This document shows positions 19,870 to 29,384 of a stretch of 64,000 nt of DNA, one piece after another. The translations under genes and the position numbers were made by a program. The notes beneath the pieces were generated by a model, which did no database searches, had not been told where the DNA came from, and saw nothing but the letters and a program-made list of their open reading frames with translations. Numbering within the stretch: position 1 is the first letter of the stretch; the number at the start of each line of letters is the position of its first letter. Source of the stretch: Lactarius indigo (Eukaryota; Basidiomycota; Agaricomycetes; Russulales; Russulaceae); the NCBI GenBank assembly GCA_025766275.1, contig JAFKAC010000144.1:52994-116993 (forward strand), given 5' to 3'.

Positions 19870-21530
19870 TTCTTCTGGCTAAATAATTTGTCCACCATCA
19901 ATTCTCGTACTTCTGGGGATTGAGCGAATAGCGCTGCTACCTGGGCGTCCACTTGTTCTTCGTTAGAAAGGGGGCGTGATGCGGTCATGGAGATAGTGGC
20001 GGTTGTGGGGGGGCTGGTTGCGGGAGTAGTGGTTTCAGTTGTTTTGATGGTGGTAGACTTCTGGGGACAGTTGCGGGAAATGTGCCCCTGGCCTCGACAG
20101 CGGAAGCATCTTCCTTCTTTCTGCAGTTGCAGTTTTTCGGTGTCTGTTAGAGCGGCTCTAGCTCTTGTGCGGCTAACATCCATCGCATTGGGATCTCGAT
20201 TCTTGTTTAATGCTGACAGCCACTGGTCACGGGATGCTCCTCCTCGTTTATTATTTCCTCCTTTCGTGAGTTTGTCTTTCAGAAGGAGGTATTCGGCTTG
20301 TTGCAGTGTTACGGCTGCTTTCCAGTCATCCCATGTGATTGGATGATGGAACTTGATTGCGTTTACGATGAGGGCGTTGGGGAGTCCCTTCTGGAAAATT
20401 TCCAATGTGGTGGCTTCGTCTTTGTTATAGCCTGCCTTGTTGGCGAGGTTCGAGAACTTTGCGATATATGTGTCGATGTCTTCCTTTTCCATCCTTAGAG
20501 TTTGGATGGAGTGTCGGGCCTTCTGTTGTTGCGTGGTATCGGTGTAGGCCTGAATGAATCGTGCTTCAATAGTGTCCCAAAGGTTTTCTTCGTTTAGGGC
20601 CACTCCTGCTACTAGTTGGGCGACAAGCCACTGGATTTGTTCTTCAACCCAGTCATCCACGAGTGGGCCTCGGATGTAGGAGAGGAGGGTCATTGCGCGG
20701 GAGTACGGGACCACCAGTTGTTGCACGGTGGGGTTCATTCCTTGATAGAGGGAGAAGGCGTTGAGAAACGCCCGACTTGATTCCCGATCTCCTGCAAACT
20801 CCGGCGGGGTGTTTCCTCCAAGTCTCCCGTTGAGGAGGCCCGGGGCTGCTCCTCCTCCTGCAGCTGCGCCTCCACCTCCAGGCGCGCCGCCTCCACCTCC
20901 AGGCGCACTGCCTCCACCTCCAGGCGCACCGCCTCCACCTCCAGGTGCACCGCCTCCAGGATGGCTTCCTGAGCCTCCTGGAGGGCCGCTTCCGCCTGCC
21001 GGCGCACTTCCTCCCACAGGATATCCTCCACCACTTGGAGCAGCCGTAGAGGAGGACGTTCCTCCACTGGGTTGGCCGCTTCCTGACCGGGTGAGGGTGG
21101 TTGCGAGTTGGGATTGGGTGGTGGACATATCGGCATATGATGCGAAGTCGACTGTTCTGGTGATAGTAGGTGTAAGAGTAGGGTCTGGGTTTTCGCTGTC
21201 TGAGTCGGGTTCTGCAACGTCAGAGTCGACGTCAATGCCTTGTATCCGGGTTTTCCCTGGTCCGAGCCCAAGGGATGCGGGTACTGGTTTGATTGAGTAC
21301 CAAGAGTTCTTTTTGTCTGAATAGGCGATGTAGGCCCAGATGTGTTGATCTTCGATATATTCGATGGGTTTGTAGGTGTTTTTGTCAGGGTCAAAGACGT
21401 AGTAGCCTGTGTCGTGAGGGGTGTTCCTCCAAGTGGCCGTTCCTTTGATTGAGGATCGGAGGTCGTCGTCGGTGTGTCGTTCCAGGTATTCCTGGACAAA
21501 CTTGGTTCGGCTTCGGCTGGTGAGAGCCAC
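19851..21530 (-). CDS. Gag of inner element (about 559 aa, open frame)
   Basis: The frame is open from a GTG codon at 21530 to TGA 19851-19853. Parts in order: an N-terminal domain shared with the outer gag (TATWRNTPHDTGYY), a Ser/Thr and Gly/Pro-rich low-complexity stretch, a retrotransposon capsid region (FSLYQGMNPTVQQLVVPYSR, then LNEENLWDTIEARF), and a zinc knuckle CFRCRGQGHISRNC near residue 475. There is no in-frame ATG before about residue 150, well inside conserved sequence, so initiation at GTG or another non-AUG codon, or upstream splicing, must be considered. Gag forms the particle and binds the RNA. Confidence 0.85.
   Translation of the reverse strand: MALTSRSRTKFVQEYLERHTDDDLRSSIKGTATWRNTPHDTGYYVFDPDKNTYKPIEYIEDQHIWAYIAYSDKKNSWYSIKPVPASLGLGPGKTRIQGIDVDSDVAEPDSDSENPDPTLTPTITRTVDFASYADMSTTQSQLATTLTRSGSGQPSGGTSSSTAAPSGGGYPVGGSAPAGGSGPPGGSGSHPGGGAPGGGGGAPGGGGSAPGGGGGAPGGGGAAAGGGAAPGLLNGRLGGNTPPEFAGDRESSRAFLNAFSLYQGMNPTVQQLVVPYSRAMTLLSYIRGPLVDDWVEEQIQWLVAQLVAGVALNEENLWDTIEARFIQAYTDTTQQQKARHSIQTLRMEKEDIDTYIAKFSNLANKAGYNKDEATTLEIFQKGLPNALIVNAIKFHHPITWDDWKAAVTLQQAEYLLLKDKLTKGGNNKRGGASRDQWLSALNKNRDPNAMDVSRTRARAALTDTEKLQLQKEGRCFRCRGQGHISRNCPQKSTTIKTTETTTPATSPPTTATISMTASRPLSNEEQVDAQVAALFAQSPEVRELMVDKLFSQKKDFLNA
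19863..19869 (-). promoter_or_regulatory. Predicted -1 ribosomal frameshift site, inner element
   Basis: In the gag frame the heptamer is G GAT TTT, 10 nt before the gag stop, at the same relative position as in the outer element. GGAUUUU is a known -1 shift heptamer of dianthoviruses. Pol opens in the -1 frame from this point. Confidence 0.65.
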
Positions 21531-21538
21531 GGTGTAGG

Positions 21539-21549
21539 AGACTAGACTT
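21539..21549 (-). promoter_or_regulatory. Self-priming primer-binding site, inner element
   Basis: On the minus strand AAGTCTAGTCT lies 2 nt after the 5' LTR. It is the exact complement of AGACTAGACTT at 21790-21780 inside the LTR. That segment begins 33 nt downstream of a TATA-like box (TATTTAAA, 21823-21816), where the transcript should start. This is the Tf1 self-priming arrangement; no tRNA match is needed. Confidence 0.8.
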
Positions 21550-21551
21550 AA

Positions 21552-22129
21552 TGTAACGCCACTACAGGGGCGTTGCGTACGACCTGTACAGAGTCAGTCG
21601 AGTTGTGGTAGCGCAAGCTCCAAGGCTTGGCTTCAGCGAGATGGTGCACAAGGATCACAAGGACAGTGGTCACTTGGATCGTAGAGGGAAAGGCCAAGGC
21701 TCGAAGGTCTGGCAGAGACAAGGGGAATTCGCGAGACTTGGGAAAGCACAAAGGCGTTCAAGTGTAGTATTTACACAAGAAGTCTAGTCTACCGTACAAG
21801 CTAGATAGGACTAGGTTTAAATAGATAATAGTCCGTATGGCGACTACAAACAGATGGCGCCATCGCTAGTATCGGAACAAGGGATGGGACATAAAGGGAA
21901 CAAAGGGGTGTCTTACTGGGAGTAAAGGGAAATCACGCGGGGTCGCGCGTGATTGGGAACACAACGGAAACTAGCACATGTTGAACTTTATCAGAAGGAA
22001 ACATCGATAAGTAAGGTGCGCGATAGGAACCGGATAATCGTAAGGTCCGCGTAATCGTACAGGGCTCATATAGTACAGGGAAGGGGACAGTGATATGCGA
22101 AAGAGCGAGTCCGAGGGAAAATCGTAACA
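21552..22129 (-). repeat. 5' LTR of inner element with promoter
   Basis: This is the upstream LTR, carrying a TATA-like TATTTAAA (21823-21816) and a predicted RNA start at 21790. It is 578 bp with TG..CA ends and is followed on the outer side by CCTTT. Confidence 0.95.
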
Positions 22130-23175
22130 CCTTTGATATAAGAGAGAAAAAGTAGGGCGCGTCGATATGGAGTCGCCATGATGCCTTCATCAGCATTCAT
22201 GCCCCAGTAGACATGCCATTGAGTGAGAAACGCTTCAACTTTGGCGCGTTCTCCGTCGAATACTGTAGGTGCTTCGCCAGCTAATTTGTTACTTGGAGGG
22301 GGAATAATAGGGCCTGCACCTGGTAATCCTCCTCCAGGGTGTCCTCCTCCTGGTGGTCCCCCTGGGAATCCTCCAGGGAATCCCCCGAATCCGGGTCCTC
22401 TTGATGGGGGTCCTCCCCCTCCTGGCAAGTCGCCAGGGGGTCCTCCTCCTCCACTAGGTGGGTCGGCTACGTCGGGTCCAATGGCGTGATGAATTGCTAC
22501 ATCATTGTTGGTCATTCGATGGCCAGTGTAAGGGTTAATGGGAGCCAAGTTAGCTCGCGATTCTTCTGCTAGGCGTCTTTGTTCTTCGAGGGCTATTTGA
22601 TCCCTTGCTTTGGTAGTGAGTTGTATTTCTTCTTGCATAACGGTGGCGGTTGCCATTGCAACTGCTGGACTGTGGATGTGAATTACTTCTGGTTCGGGTT
22701 GGTGAATAGTAAGGGACTCAGTTTGCCGTATGATGTGATCACCAATAGCTCCCAGGCTGGTGTCTTCGGCTGGCGTTGTTCCTCTGCTTGGTGATTGACT
22801 TTCAGAGGCTTCTTCCCCGCTGATCCCTTTGTCTGTATGTTCTTGTGCTTGTCCGTCGATAGGACCGTAATCTGCGTGGCTATTAAGCTCTCGCGCGTCG
22901 ATGTCGCAGTTGTAGTTTCTTCCAGCTGGTCGTACAATATCCCAGCGGTGATCTATGGGGTTCCAAGTAACCTCGGTCCAACAGAGGTGTTTGAAATTGA
23001 ACTCAACGGGTCGGAAACGGTTAGGACCGTTAAACTCTACAAAATACCCGGTGTCTTCTCCTCGTTCTCTCCACTGAGCTGCTCCCAAGAATCTTGTTGG
23101 TATGTTACGATCTCCTCGTCGTTCAATATGATAGGGATGGAAAGACGTCCACTGGTCTCTGGTCGAGTACGCCAC
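22130..23175 (-). pseudogene. Gag of outer element, N-terminal half (interrupted by inner element)
   Basis: The frame is open from a GTG codon at 23175 to the insertion point at 22130. It shares the N-terminal gag domain with the inner element (AAQWRERGEDTGYF aligned with TATWRNTPHDTGYY), then has a variable region, a Gly/Pro-rich stretch and the first part of capsid (ending LLFLSYIKG). The rest of gag is at 14243-13323. As in the inner element, no in-frame ATG precedes the conserved N-terminal domain. Confidence 0.88.
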
Positions 23176-23182
23176 GATGAGG

Positions 23183-23193
23183 ATCTTGGTCTT
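23183..23193 (-). promoter_or_regulatory. Self-priming primer-binding site, outer element
   Basis: On the minus strand AAGACCAAGAT lies 2 nt after the 5' LTR. It is the exact complement of ATCTTGGTCTT at 23438-23428 in the LTR, which begins about 34 nt downstream of TATAAGTA (near 23472-23465). Length of pairing, 2-nt gap and TATA distance match the inner element. Confidence 0.8.
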
Positions 23194-23195
23194 AA

Positions 23196-23704
23196 TGTTA
23201 CGCTCCACCGGCGTTAGTCCGACTTGGACTCATAGAAGGCGTAATCGACTTAGCGAAAGTTAGGCGAATGGGGATCACGTGTCAACCCAACGCAGGCTGA
23301 ACAGGGGCACACCAGCACACGCTGCAGCTTAAGGTGAAGAAGTGTTATCCCTTGGTGGATAGAAGCGGAGGCACACTTAGTCAAAGACTAAGGTTGACAA
23401 GAGACGAGTCAAGATGGTGGATTGAAGAAGACCAAGATGGGGACTCTTGGTCTTCCGAGTCGACTACTTATACAAATATGCGCGGGCTTTAAAGCGCCGC
23501 TAGAACAGTAAGTATCCAGTAGCATAACTAGCTCGAACCCTAGTACAGCTATCCTAGGAATGAGTCATACATGAGTCACAATCATATGCGAACTACTATG
23601 CTGACTGATGCAAAGTAAGAATCCATGACTAATACTGATACCGGACCGTAGTCATAACCGGTCATGAGTCGTGCGTAATGAGTCATCAAGTCCGTACCGT
23701 AACA
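23196..23704 (-). repeat. 5' LTR of outer element with promoter
   Basis: This is a 509-bp LTR with TG..CA ends, a TATA box at about 23472-23465 and a predicted RNA start near 23438. The next five bases (23705-23709) are the AGAAC target duplication. Confidence 0.95.
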
Positions 23705-24141
23705 AGAACACTTATCTTTTCTAGCTCTCTCTGCATGGAGGTCTCCAGGCGTTCTCCTACTTTTTGTGTGAGGACATCGACTAGAGGGGGGGATTGTTGT
23801 GCCAATGCGTTTTCGTGCATGAGTGCCGCCAGTGCTTGTAGGGACCTTGTCATCCCTTTGGGGGCAGTTGCGCTATATTTCTTAATGATCAGCATTAGGG
23901 TGCGAATGAGGGAGGAGGACGTGGTGGGGTTTTCGTCTACGTAGCAGTCATCATCCTTCAGCGCTTTTTTGGCTTCCGGTGAGGCGCAAAGGGTTTTCGG
24001 CTTTGACTGATCCATGCTTGTTGTAGCCATGGGGGTGCTGGGCCGTGCGCTAGCTTTAGTTGTAGATCTGGTGGTTCTGTGAGTGTGTGCTGTAGGAGAG
24101 TGCGTTGCGGCACCCGGGGTGGTAACTCCTTTGGGGGTCAT
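23705..24141 (-). pseudogene. LINE ORF1, 5' part
   Basis: This is the N-terminal piece of the LINE ORF1, from ATG 24141 to the outer Gypsy insertion point. It is rich in Ser, Thr and Pro and ends in a helical, probably coiled-coil segment (ALAALMHENALAQQ, then LETSMQRELEKIS). It continues in frame at 8006. Confidence 0.8.
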
Positions 24142-24670
24142 ACCGATGGTTGCGCCTTTTTTGCTTCTGATGAAGCTTTTTGTGCAATGGGAGGGTTTCT
24201 AATAGTGCTAAAACAGACGTAGGGAGGGGTAGGCGTGTGTGTTTATTCCTTTCTGCGGTGTGTAGTGCTACCTTTACCCCTGAGTCAGTGTGACGTGGCT
24301 TAGGTGGTGGTGGTTGCCGAGAAAGGAAGTGCGTCACCCATTACACCTGTGAGGCATAAAGTAACCTAGAGAGGTGCTTCGAGTTGTATGTGAATAACCG
24401 AGTATCACGTTTCTTTTTTTTTGATCCATTTTTATTCTGGGACACCTACCAGAGATATAGACCAGTCGTAGCGCGACCCACTACCAAGCCCACTACAGTT
24501 ACGAAACGCAAATTATCCTAAGAAGTTCCTTGAATCGCACATAGATAACCGAAGCTCGAGAAAGTGTTCGTGAAGATGGCATCGCATGGGTAGCCGGCAG
24601 AAACGCATGTTAATGCAGCAGGCTGCACGTTCGGACGGAAGCAAAAGAGACCGTGAGAGGAAATCAACCC
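24142..24670. other. LINE 5' flank and non-coding DNA
   Basis: The LINE 5' untranslated region must begin here, but I cannot place its end because the LINE's other flank is outside the window. A T-tract lies near 24411-24421. I see no gene. Confidence 0.4.
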
Positions 24671-25069
24671 TCAGTGTGGGTTCGGGTGGATTCGGGTGGC
24701 ACGTTCGGTAGCGGACCGGATTCCGGCTTCGAAAGCGCGTGAGACGTTCAGCACCTTCGCAGGAGGAGAGAAGGGATAAGGGGGTTTGACTGGTGCGAAT
24801 GTGGTGCCGAGGATGGCCATGAAGATCCGGGTCCTTGGATCGATCAGCAACTTACGCCCCCAGTCTCCAGACTCCCATGCATAGTATTTCCCGTCCATGA
24901 TGCATGATGGTCGATACTGCATTCGGTAGTGTACGGTAAATGCTTCCACTTTGAGTTCATCGAGGGCACAGCAAGAAGCACTATCTCTTCTCAGACTCGG
25001 AGGCAAAAGCCCGGAGCATTCAAAGCCTGAACGGCCTGAACTCACGCAGGCAGTCTTGGTTAACAGCAT
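24671..25069 (-). CDS. Hypothetical protein, 132 aa, uncertain
   Basis: A single ATG-initiated frame of 132 codons with no recognised domain. Nucleotide sequence of its N-terminal part (about 24,890-25,110) resembles a degenerate stretch at 32,380-32,600, where the frame is broken. Repetition without conservation of the frame argues that this may be a repeat fragment, not a working gene. Confidence 0.25.
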   Translation of the reverse strand: MLLTKTACVSSGRSGFECSGLLPPSLRRDSASCCALDELKVEAFTVHYRMQYRPSCIMDGKYYAWESGDWGRKLLIDPRTRIFMAILGTTFAPVKPPYPFSPPAKVLNVSRAFEAGIRSATERATRIHPNPH

Positions 25070-25110
25070 AGAGTAGGGGCTCTCCTGCCTTATGGTGTCT
25101 GCCGCCCCCG
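24890..25110. repeat. Diverged duplicate of 32,380-32,600
   Basis: The two stretches share ordered matches such as AAAGCCCGG, GAACTCACG and CTTATGGTGTCTG in the same orientation. They are part of a larger duplicated neighbourhood (25.6-27.5 against 30.6-32.0 kb), but the order of the blocks differs. Confidence 0.55.
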
Positions 25111-25646
25111 GTCATACTACGCTATTGTATGAGAAATGAAAGTCCCTATGATGCTGTGATAAATGTAGGTGGTGAATGGCTCGTAATTAAATACAGTAAG
25201 CGACTTCGAGAAAAGGGACACCCACTGTAGCACTGGCACTGGCATTTATGGTTGCATTTATGATCACCGGTCACCGTCACCAGATTCGCGGACTCTCGCC
25301 GTTCTGGTCGTCTGGAGGTCGCTTTCCCCTTAACTGTCCTGCTGAGCCCCCCCCCCCCCTCTTTCCTCAACATAACACTATTCCAAAGTATGCACAGCGT
25401 GGGGTCATTATGTTCGCAAATTATGACCAACACTTCGGTGACTGGTGCCACCAGAGGTCATTCACTCCATAAGCCATGAAATGTTACGTGTGCGTAGCGT
25501 AGCGAGACACGGCAGTTGGATGTGGGGAAAAGATACACGAGGCGTGGGTAACAGCACTGCGCGGAGTATTAGCACGGAGTCTGGGAGCCCGTCGGGCCTG
25601 TGACCACGACTTTGTACTGCTTGAAAAGGCAATCGCACAGGAAAAA
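25111..25646. other. Non-coding DNA
   Basis: I see nothing supportable here beyond a run of C near 25351-25360. Confidence 0.4.
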
Positions 25647-26590
25647 AACTCAAGTGCCGATGGATCCGCCGATACGGGATAGCTAGTCGCCAGTAACGCG
25701 CATCACAAATGACTAGTGCCCTGCGTACGATTGTCGACATGTTTTCTCCAGGCGCAACCCTAGACCAGAGCTGCGTGGGCAAAACCCTGACGAAGCCGGG
25801 GAAAAAAGGCTCGCTCCTAGTCGCACTCCAAGACCCCGAAATGGTGCGGATACAAGGTGCTCGCGAGCTCGGGGACTAGAGCGTGTCTACGTCGGCTAGC
25901 GTGCCGTGCAGTATGCACGAGGGTTTGAACGCGTCTTGGAACCACCGCGCGTCCCCAGCGGGTCCTCCGGCTATGCGGAAGCGCCACGAGCGACGGCATG
26001 TTCTCCGCGAATATCATCCGCATCGTTTCGGGGGAGAGATACCCCACCCCTGCAAAGAACGTATGGCGACACCCGACCGTAGTGGCACTCGCATCCCCAG
26101 GGGGAACAACCCGCCGGGGGCATTGATAAAATAAAGTCAAAGTAAAAACAAAGCAGCAAACAGACTCTGGCGCTTCATTTCCCTGTCCGTGCGGAACGGA
26201 CAGGGGAAGGAAGCAAAAAGACTCTGACGCTTCCTTCACCTGTCCGTGCTGGACGGATGGGGAAAGGAAGCGTCAGAGTCGCGCTCCCTGCTTTCTAGAC
26301 GGTGGGAAGGAAACAGGCCAAGAGAATGTGCGCACATGAACTCTGAGTTCGCCTCGGCCGAGATTTTCACGATCAAGGAGTTGGATGCCATCTGGGATCA
26401 TCTCGGCCCATCGCGCGCCGCGGTAGGCTCTCAAGCTGCACTATCATTGGTCGTACGTTCGCGAACTGCGTGGCGCTCTTTTCCCACGTTCAGAAGGTCC
26501 GTCTCAATGGCTTCCTGCAGCAACGCCATGTGTGCCAGTGCGGGAGTGATACGTGGCACCTTGCCGTAAGGTCCACGTCACGCTGCGTGT
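25647..26590 (-). pseudogene. Degenerate copy of the unrecognised gene at 30,612-31,560
   Basis: Minus-strand pieces such as MRMIFAENMPSLVAL and VPELASTLYP match the other copy (MIQMILKDNMPSLAAL, VPELASTLYP), but the frame shifts between them, and the segment equivalent to its intron holds a pair of hairpins (26163-26280). No intact reading frame spans the locus. I do not recognise the protein family. Confidence 0.45.
26163..26280. repeat. Two adjacent hairpin-forming inverted repeats
   Basis: The right hairpin (26220-26280) has perfect 17-bp arms (GACTCTGACGCTTCCTT and its reverse complement) enclosing a partly self-complementary centre with TCCGT and ACGGA. The left one (about 26173-26213) pairs TTCCCTGTCCGT with ACGGACAGGGGAA. 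The sequences are related, so one probably arose from the other. The matching place in the 31-kb copy lacks them. Confidence 0.8.
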
Positions 26591-27045
26591 GCAACGACGC
26601 CGAATCGCCACCATTTGCTCTGTGTCTCATTCGCGTCCACCTATTGTATTCAGTTTGTGTCTGCATTCGCTGTGCCTACCCGTATCTTTATTGTTTTACT
26701 CTGTGTCCTGTGGCTTGTTCTTCATGTATACATAACTCTCGGCTCTCGTGTCTGAGAAGCGTCAATCCATCCATCTACTTCACTTGCCATCCATTCCCGA
26801 AGCTCCTTCGTCTGATATCTCGTGTAAACGTCGACTTGCACATCGCACACGCGCCGATTCTAGCTCAACGTTTCCCCCCTCTATCCTCTCACTGACTTCG
26901 TACTTATCCCACCTTACCTCACTTCTAATCGTCTACGTCTTCCCTCGGGACGATTCACCCTTATACTCGCACTCAACCCTTCATCGCCCACTGGTGATCC
27001 TCATCGCGGTGACGCCACGTTCTATAAGCATGGGTGCATGTGCTA

Positions 27046-27213
27046 CAGTGAGGCATTTTCCGGTGGGCTATGCAATCATGCTTTCGTACCATGACGGAAG
27101 GGCTATGTGTAGAGCTTCAACAAAGTATTTCGAGCGGGCCGAGCGGCCTGCTCTCCTCAACGAAATCTGCTTTTGGGATGATCAGGCGAACGGGTATTGT
27201 CTCGAGAGGGTTT
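27046..27213 (+). other. Short frame shared by both duplicated loci
   Basis: The frame starts MRHFPVGYAIM and has a counterpart at 31,574 (MRHFPVGYAIMSYLDG). The two agree at the start and then diverge. It could be the first exon of an unrecognised gene, or just preserved repeat sequence. Confidence 0.25.
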
Positions 27214-27215
27214 GA

Positions 27216-28331
27216 AAATGGCTCATCACTTAACTCGGTCTGAAAAGTGATGCTACTACGGTCGTTGGTATGTCTATCCCGACGACCAATAGGTCTGCAT
27301 ACAGTACCCCCGAAACATTAACGTCTAACGACACAAGATCTTGTGGGGGCCTAGAGCGTCCAATATTAGCGAAGAGCATTAGCCTATTTATATAGCGACT
27401 CTGCGGGAATTGGTTGATAGTGCTCAGTTTTTATAGGAAGAGATATTAGTCTCACTTGACGCAAACTCGGGTTGTATATGAAAGAGACGGTCTCGGGTCT
27501 TTGCGAGTTATTGCCTTGCTCTCTGTTTTAGGTTCGGTATGTCACCGGGAAGGAAAGGGAGCGGCGTATGGCGCGGAAGTGTACTAGCTCTTGTGTGTAG
27601 TAATAGACAGTGACGAGAAAAAGAACCAAGCAGGAGGACTGCAAAGAGAACGAGCTGAAGCACGAAGTACTTCTCGATCAGGATGAGGGTCTCCGAGGCG
27701 AGGTCACGACGGGCGGGCCCTCCCGGAGCGACCTGATGAAGGTCGGAAAACATGGAGCCTCAAGCCTCATAGGCCTGGCAATTACTGGGCGCAGCGGGTG
27801 GGCAATACAAAAAGTGTTCTGAACCAGTCGAGAGCTTAGGAGGACGGAGGACGGATGGTGAAGGAATGAGCACGTGCCGCCTCGTCTTTTTACTCATGAA
27901 GGCTACGCTCTATGCCGCCCGCTCCGGCAGAGACCGGCTAAATCTCCTACGTCGTGGAAGGGGTGATTGACAACATCCAATGAAAAACTCGCATGGTATA
28001 CACGAGGGCTTGCCTCCGCGGTGGGTGTGCTAGATAGAGAAATTATACAGCGGTGAGTGCCTCTGCCACTGCATTGCCCCTCGCCCACGCATATTTTCAT
28101 GCTTTCCAACAGATCACGGTAACCTCCAACAGCATAAAAGTGGGAACACAGCGATAACGTAGCAGTACGATTCTAATAGAGGCACCGTTTAAACACGAGA
28201 TAGTAGCTATGAAGCAATAACAAACAAGACATTTAGAAAACCGCGGCGAGGAAACGACGTATACATATCTCTAAAGCTCAAACATCGTGGGTGCATGACG
28301 AGGATCACGTTTACGACGACGAATGCCAACT
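27216..28331. other. Non-coding DNA, partly duplicated
   Basis: The first 300 bases resemble 31,770-32,040 in the same orientation (shared TCTAACGACACAAGATCTTG-type stretch and ATATAGCGACTC). I find no credible gene in the rest. Confidence 0.4.
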
Positions 28332-29094
28332 TCAGAAAATATCGGTTAATTCGAGCACGATCCACACCTCGAAACGACCACTAGGGCCGGGCTCAATCTG
28401 AAGCATGCTAACATGCGTATTAGGATTGTTGAGGTAATGGCCAGCAAGATTTCTCAGGCCGTTCGTTGGTGGCATGTTAGCAAGTGGGGCTGGGTGGGGC
28501 CAGGCGGCGGGAAAAGCCTCGGGAGGGTCAGCTACGGGAAACTGAGCACCGTAGCCAAAAAGGCCATCGTGATTCCCTTGGACCTCCTGCACCAAATGAT
28601 CAGATTGGATATATGTGGGGAGAAGAAAGGCTCTACACACTGGAGTAAAATGGTGTGCTTGCGCTGGGACGGCTTCGGCAACTCCGACGTCACGATGCAT
28701 GTGCATGTATGGAACCTCCGGATACTGTGCAAAATGTTATAGTCAGAAGGGGAATCAACATTACACCAATAAATATCGCTTACAGGTAGTGGGGGAGGGC
28801 GATGGTGTGCCACGTCGTAATTGGGTACCTCGATGCGGGGCGGATACTGCATTTCACCTTGCACAACCACATTCCCCAAAGGCTGAGGGACCTCCCAATG
28901 GACGTCTTGCCGATCATCACCGTTCACATGAGGGTTCTAAAGAACGATACACATGGGTAAACGACAATGACGACTGACACAATGAGAAACGCAACACGCT
29001 GCAGATGACCGTGTGACTGGTGGAGAGTAGGATGAGGGTATGTGTTTGCTGAGATGTGGTCGGCCTGTTGAGATGGAACGCGATGATCAGCCAT
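28332..29094 (-). CDS. Lineage-specific hypothetical protein, 214 aa, three exons
   Basis: My model uses exons 29094-28996, 28936-28784 and 28724-28332, with introns of 59 and 59 nt; all exon lengths are multiples of three. The first donor (GTTGCG) is weak, so exon 1 is the least certain. The protein is rich in Pro, His and Tyr and has no recognised domain. Its C-terminal 40 residues (LRNLAGHYLNNP, then PSGRFEVWIVLELTD) match the C-terminus of the protein at 49,751-50,556 (LQRLVDRYLHDP, then PSGGRLRVTIMFDID). Both also start their second part with VPSQ. They are therefore paralogues of a small family, function unknown. Confidence 0.6.
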
Positions 29095-29384
29095 GAAGTT
29101 GTAAGGCACGCGAGCTGGTCTGGAAGTGTCAAGAACTTGAAGTGATTCTAGCGGGTTGTAGTTTAGCCATTTTATAAGGATAGACTGGGCGTTCTCTCTG
29201 GTATTACACCAGCTCAAGTGACTCTCAAGTGCTATGATAGTCACGGTTGCGTCGCTGAAGTATGACGTACAAGCCCAAGGAGTAGAAAAGAATTTCTACG
29301 ACCATTTTGAAATGCGCGGGTATTGTCCTGTTTGTCCTATCTGTCCCGCGTGTATGTCTGCCTTGCCTCGTTGTCGCCTTCATT

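Larger units (their letters stand above)
14244..22129 (-). mobile_element. Inner Ty3/Gypsy chromovirus (Tf1/sushi type), complete but mutated
   Basis: Two 578-bp LTRs (14244-14821, 21552-22129) are flanked by the direct duplication CCTTT (14239-14243, 22130-22134). The insertion splits the gag gene of the outer element; removing it restores that frame exactly. On the minus strand the order is gag, pol with chromodomain, accessory frame. The LTRs differ at 10 sites by my count (about 1.7%), all CpG-type transitions. The element is inactive: pol has three TGA stops and a damaged protease site, and the accessory frame has three stops. Confidence 0.95.
8007..23704 (-). mobile_element. Outer Ty3/Gypsy chromovirus (Tf1/sushi type), split by a second element
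   Basis: The 509-bp LTRs at 8007-8515 and 23196-23704 are flanked by the direct duplication AGAAC (8002-8006 and 23705-23709). Between them on the minus strand lie gag, pol (protease, RT, RNase H, integrase, chromodomain) and an accessory frame. Gag is interrupted by the inner element at 14244-22129. The LTRs differ at 13 sites by my count (about 2.6%), more than those of the inner element, which fits the nesting order. The element lies inside ORF1 of the LINE. It cannot be active: gag is split, and pol has two internal TGA stops. Confidence 0.95.
2590..24141 (-). mobile_element. LINE retrotransposon, interrupted by nested LTR elements
   Basis: The LINE runs on the minus strand. ORF1 begins at 24141 and continues to 23705, is broken by the outer Gypsy element (8007-23704), resumes in frame at 8006, and is followed by ORF2 from 6601 to 2590. 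The LINE 3' end is missing or lies beyond the left-edge LTR. ORF1 with three CCHC knuckles plus ORF2 with endonuclease, reverse transcriptase and RNase H resembles fungal Tad-like LINEs, but I assign the clade only tentatively. Confidence 0.85.

Noticed and set aside
20761..21324. Long plus-strand proline-rich frame
   Set aside because: It is the antisense shadow of the Gly/Pro-rich stretch of the inner gag; composition follows from the repeat, with no independent support.
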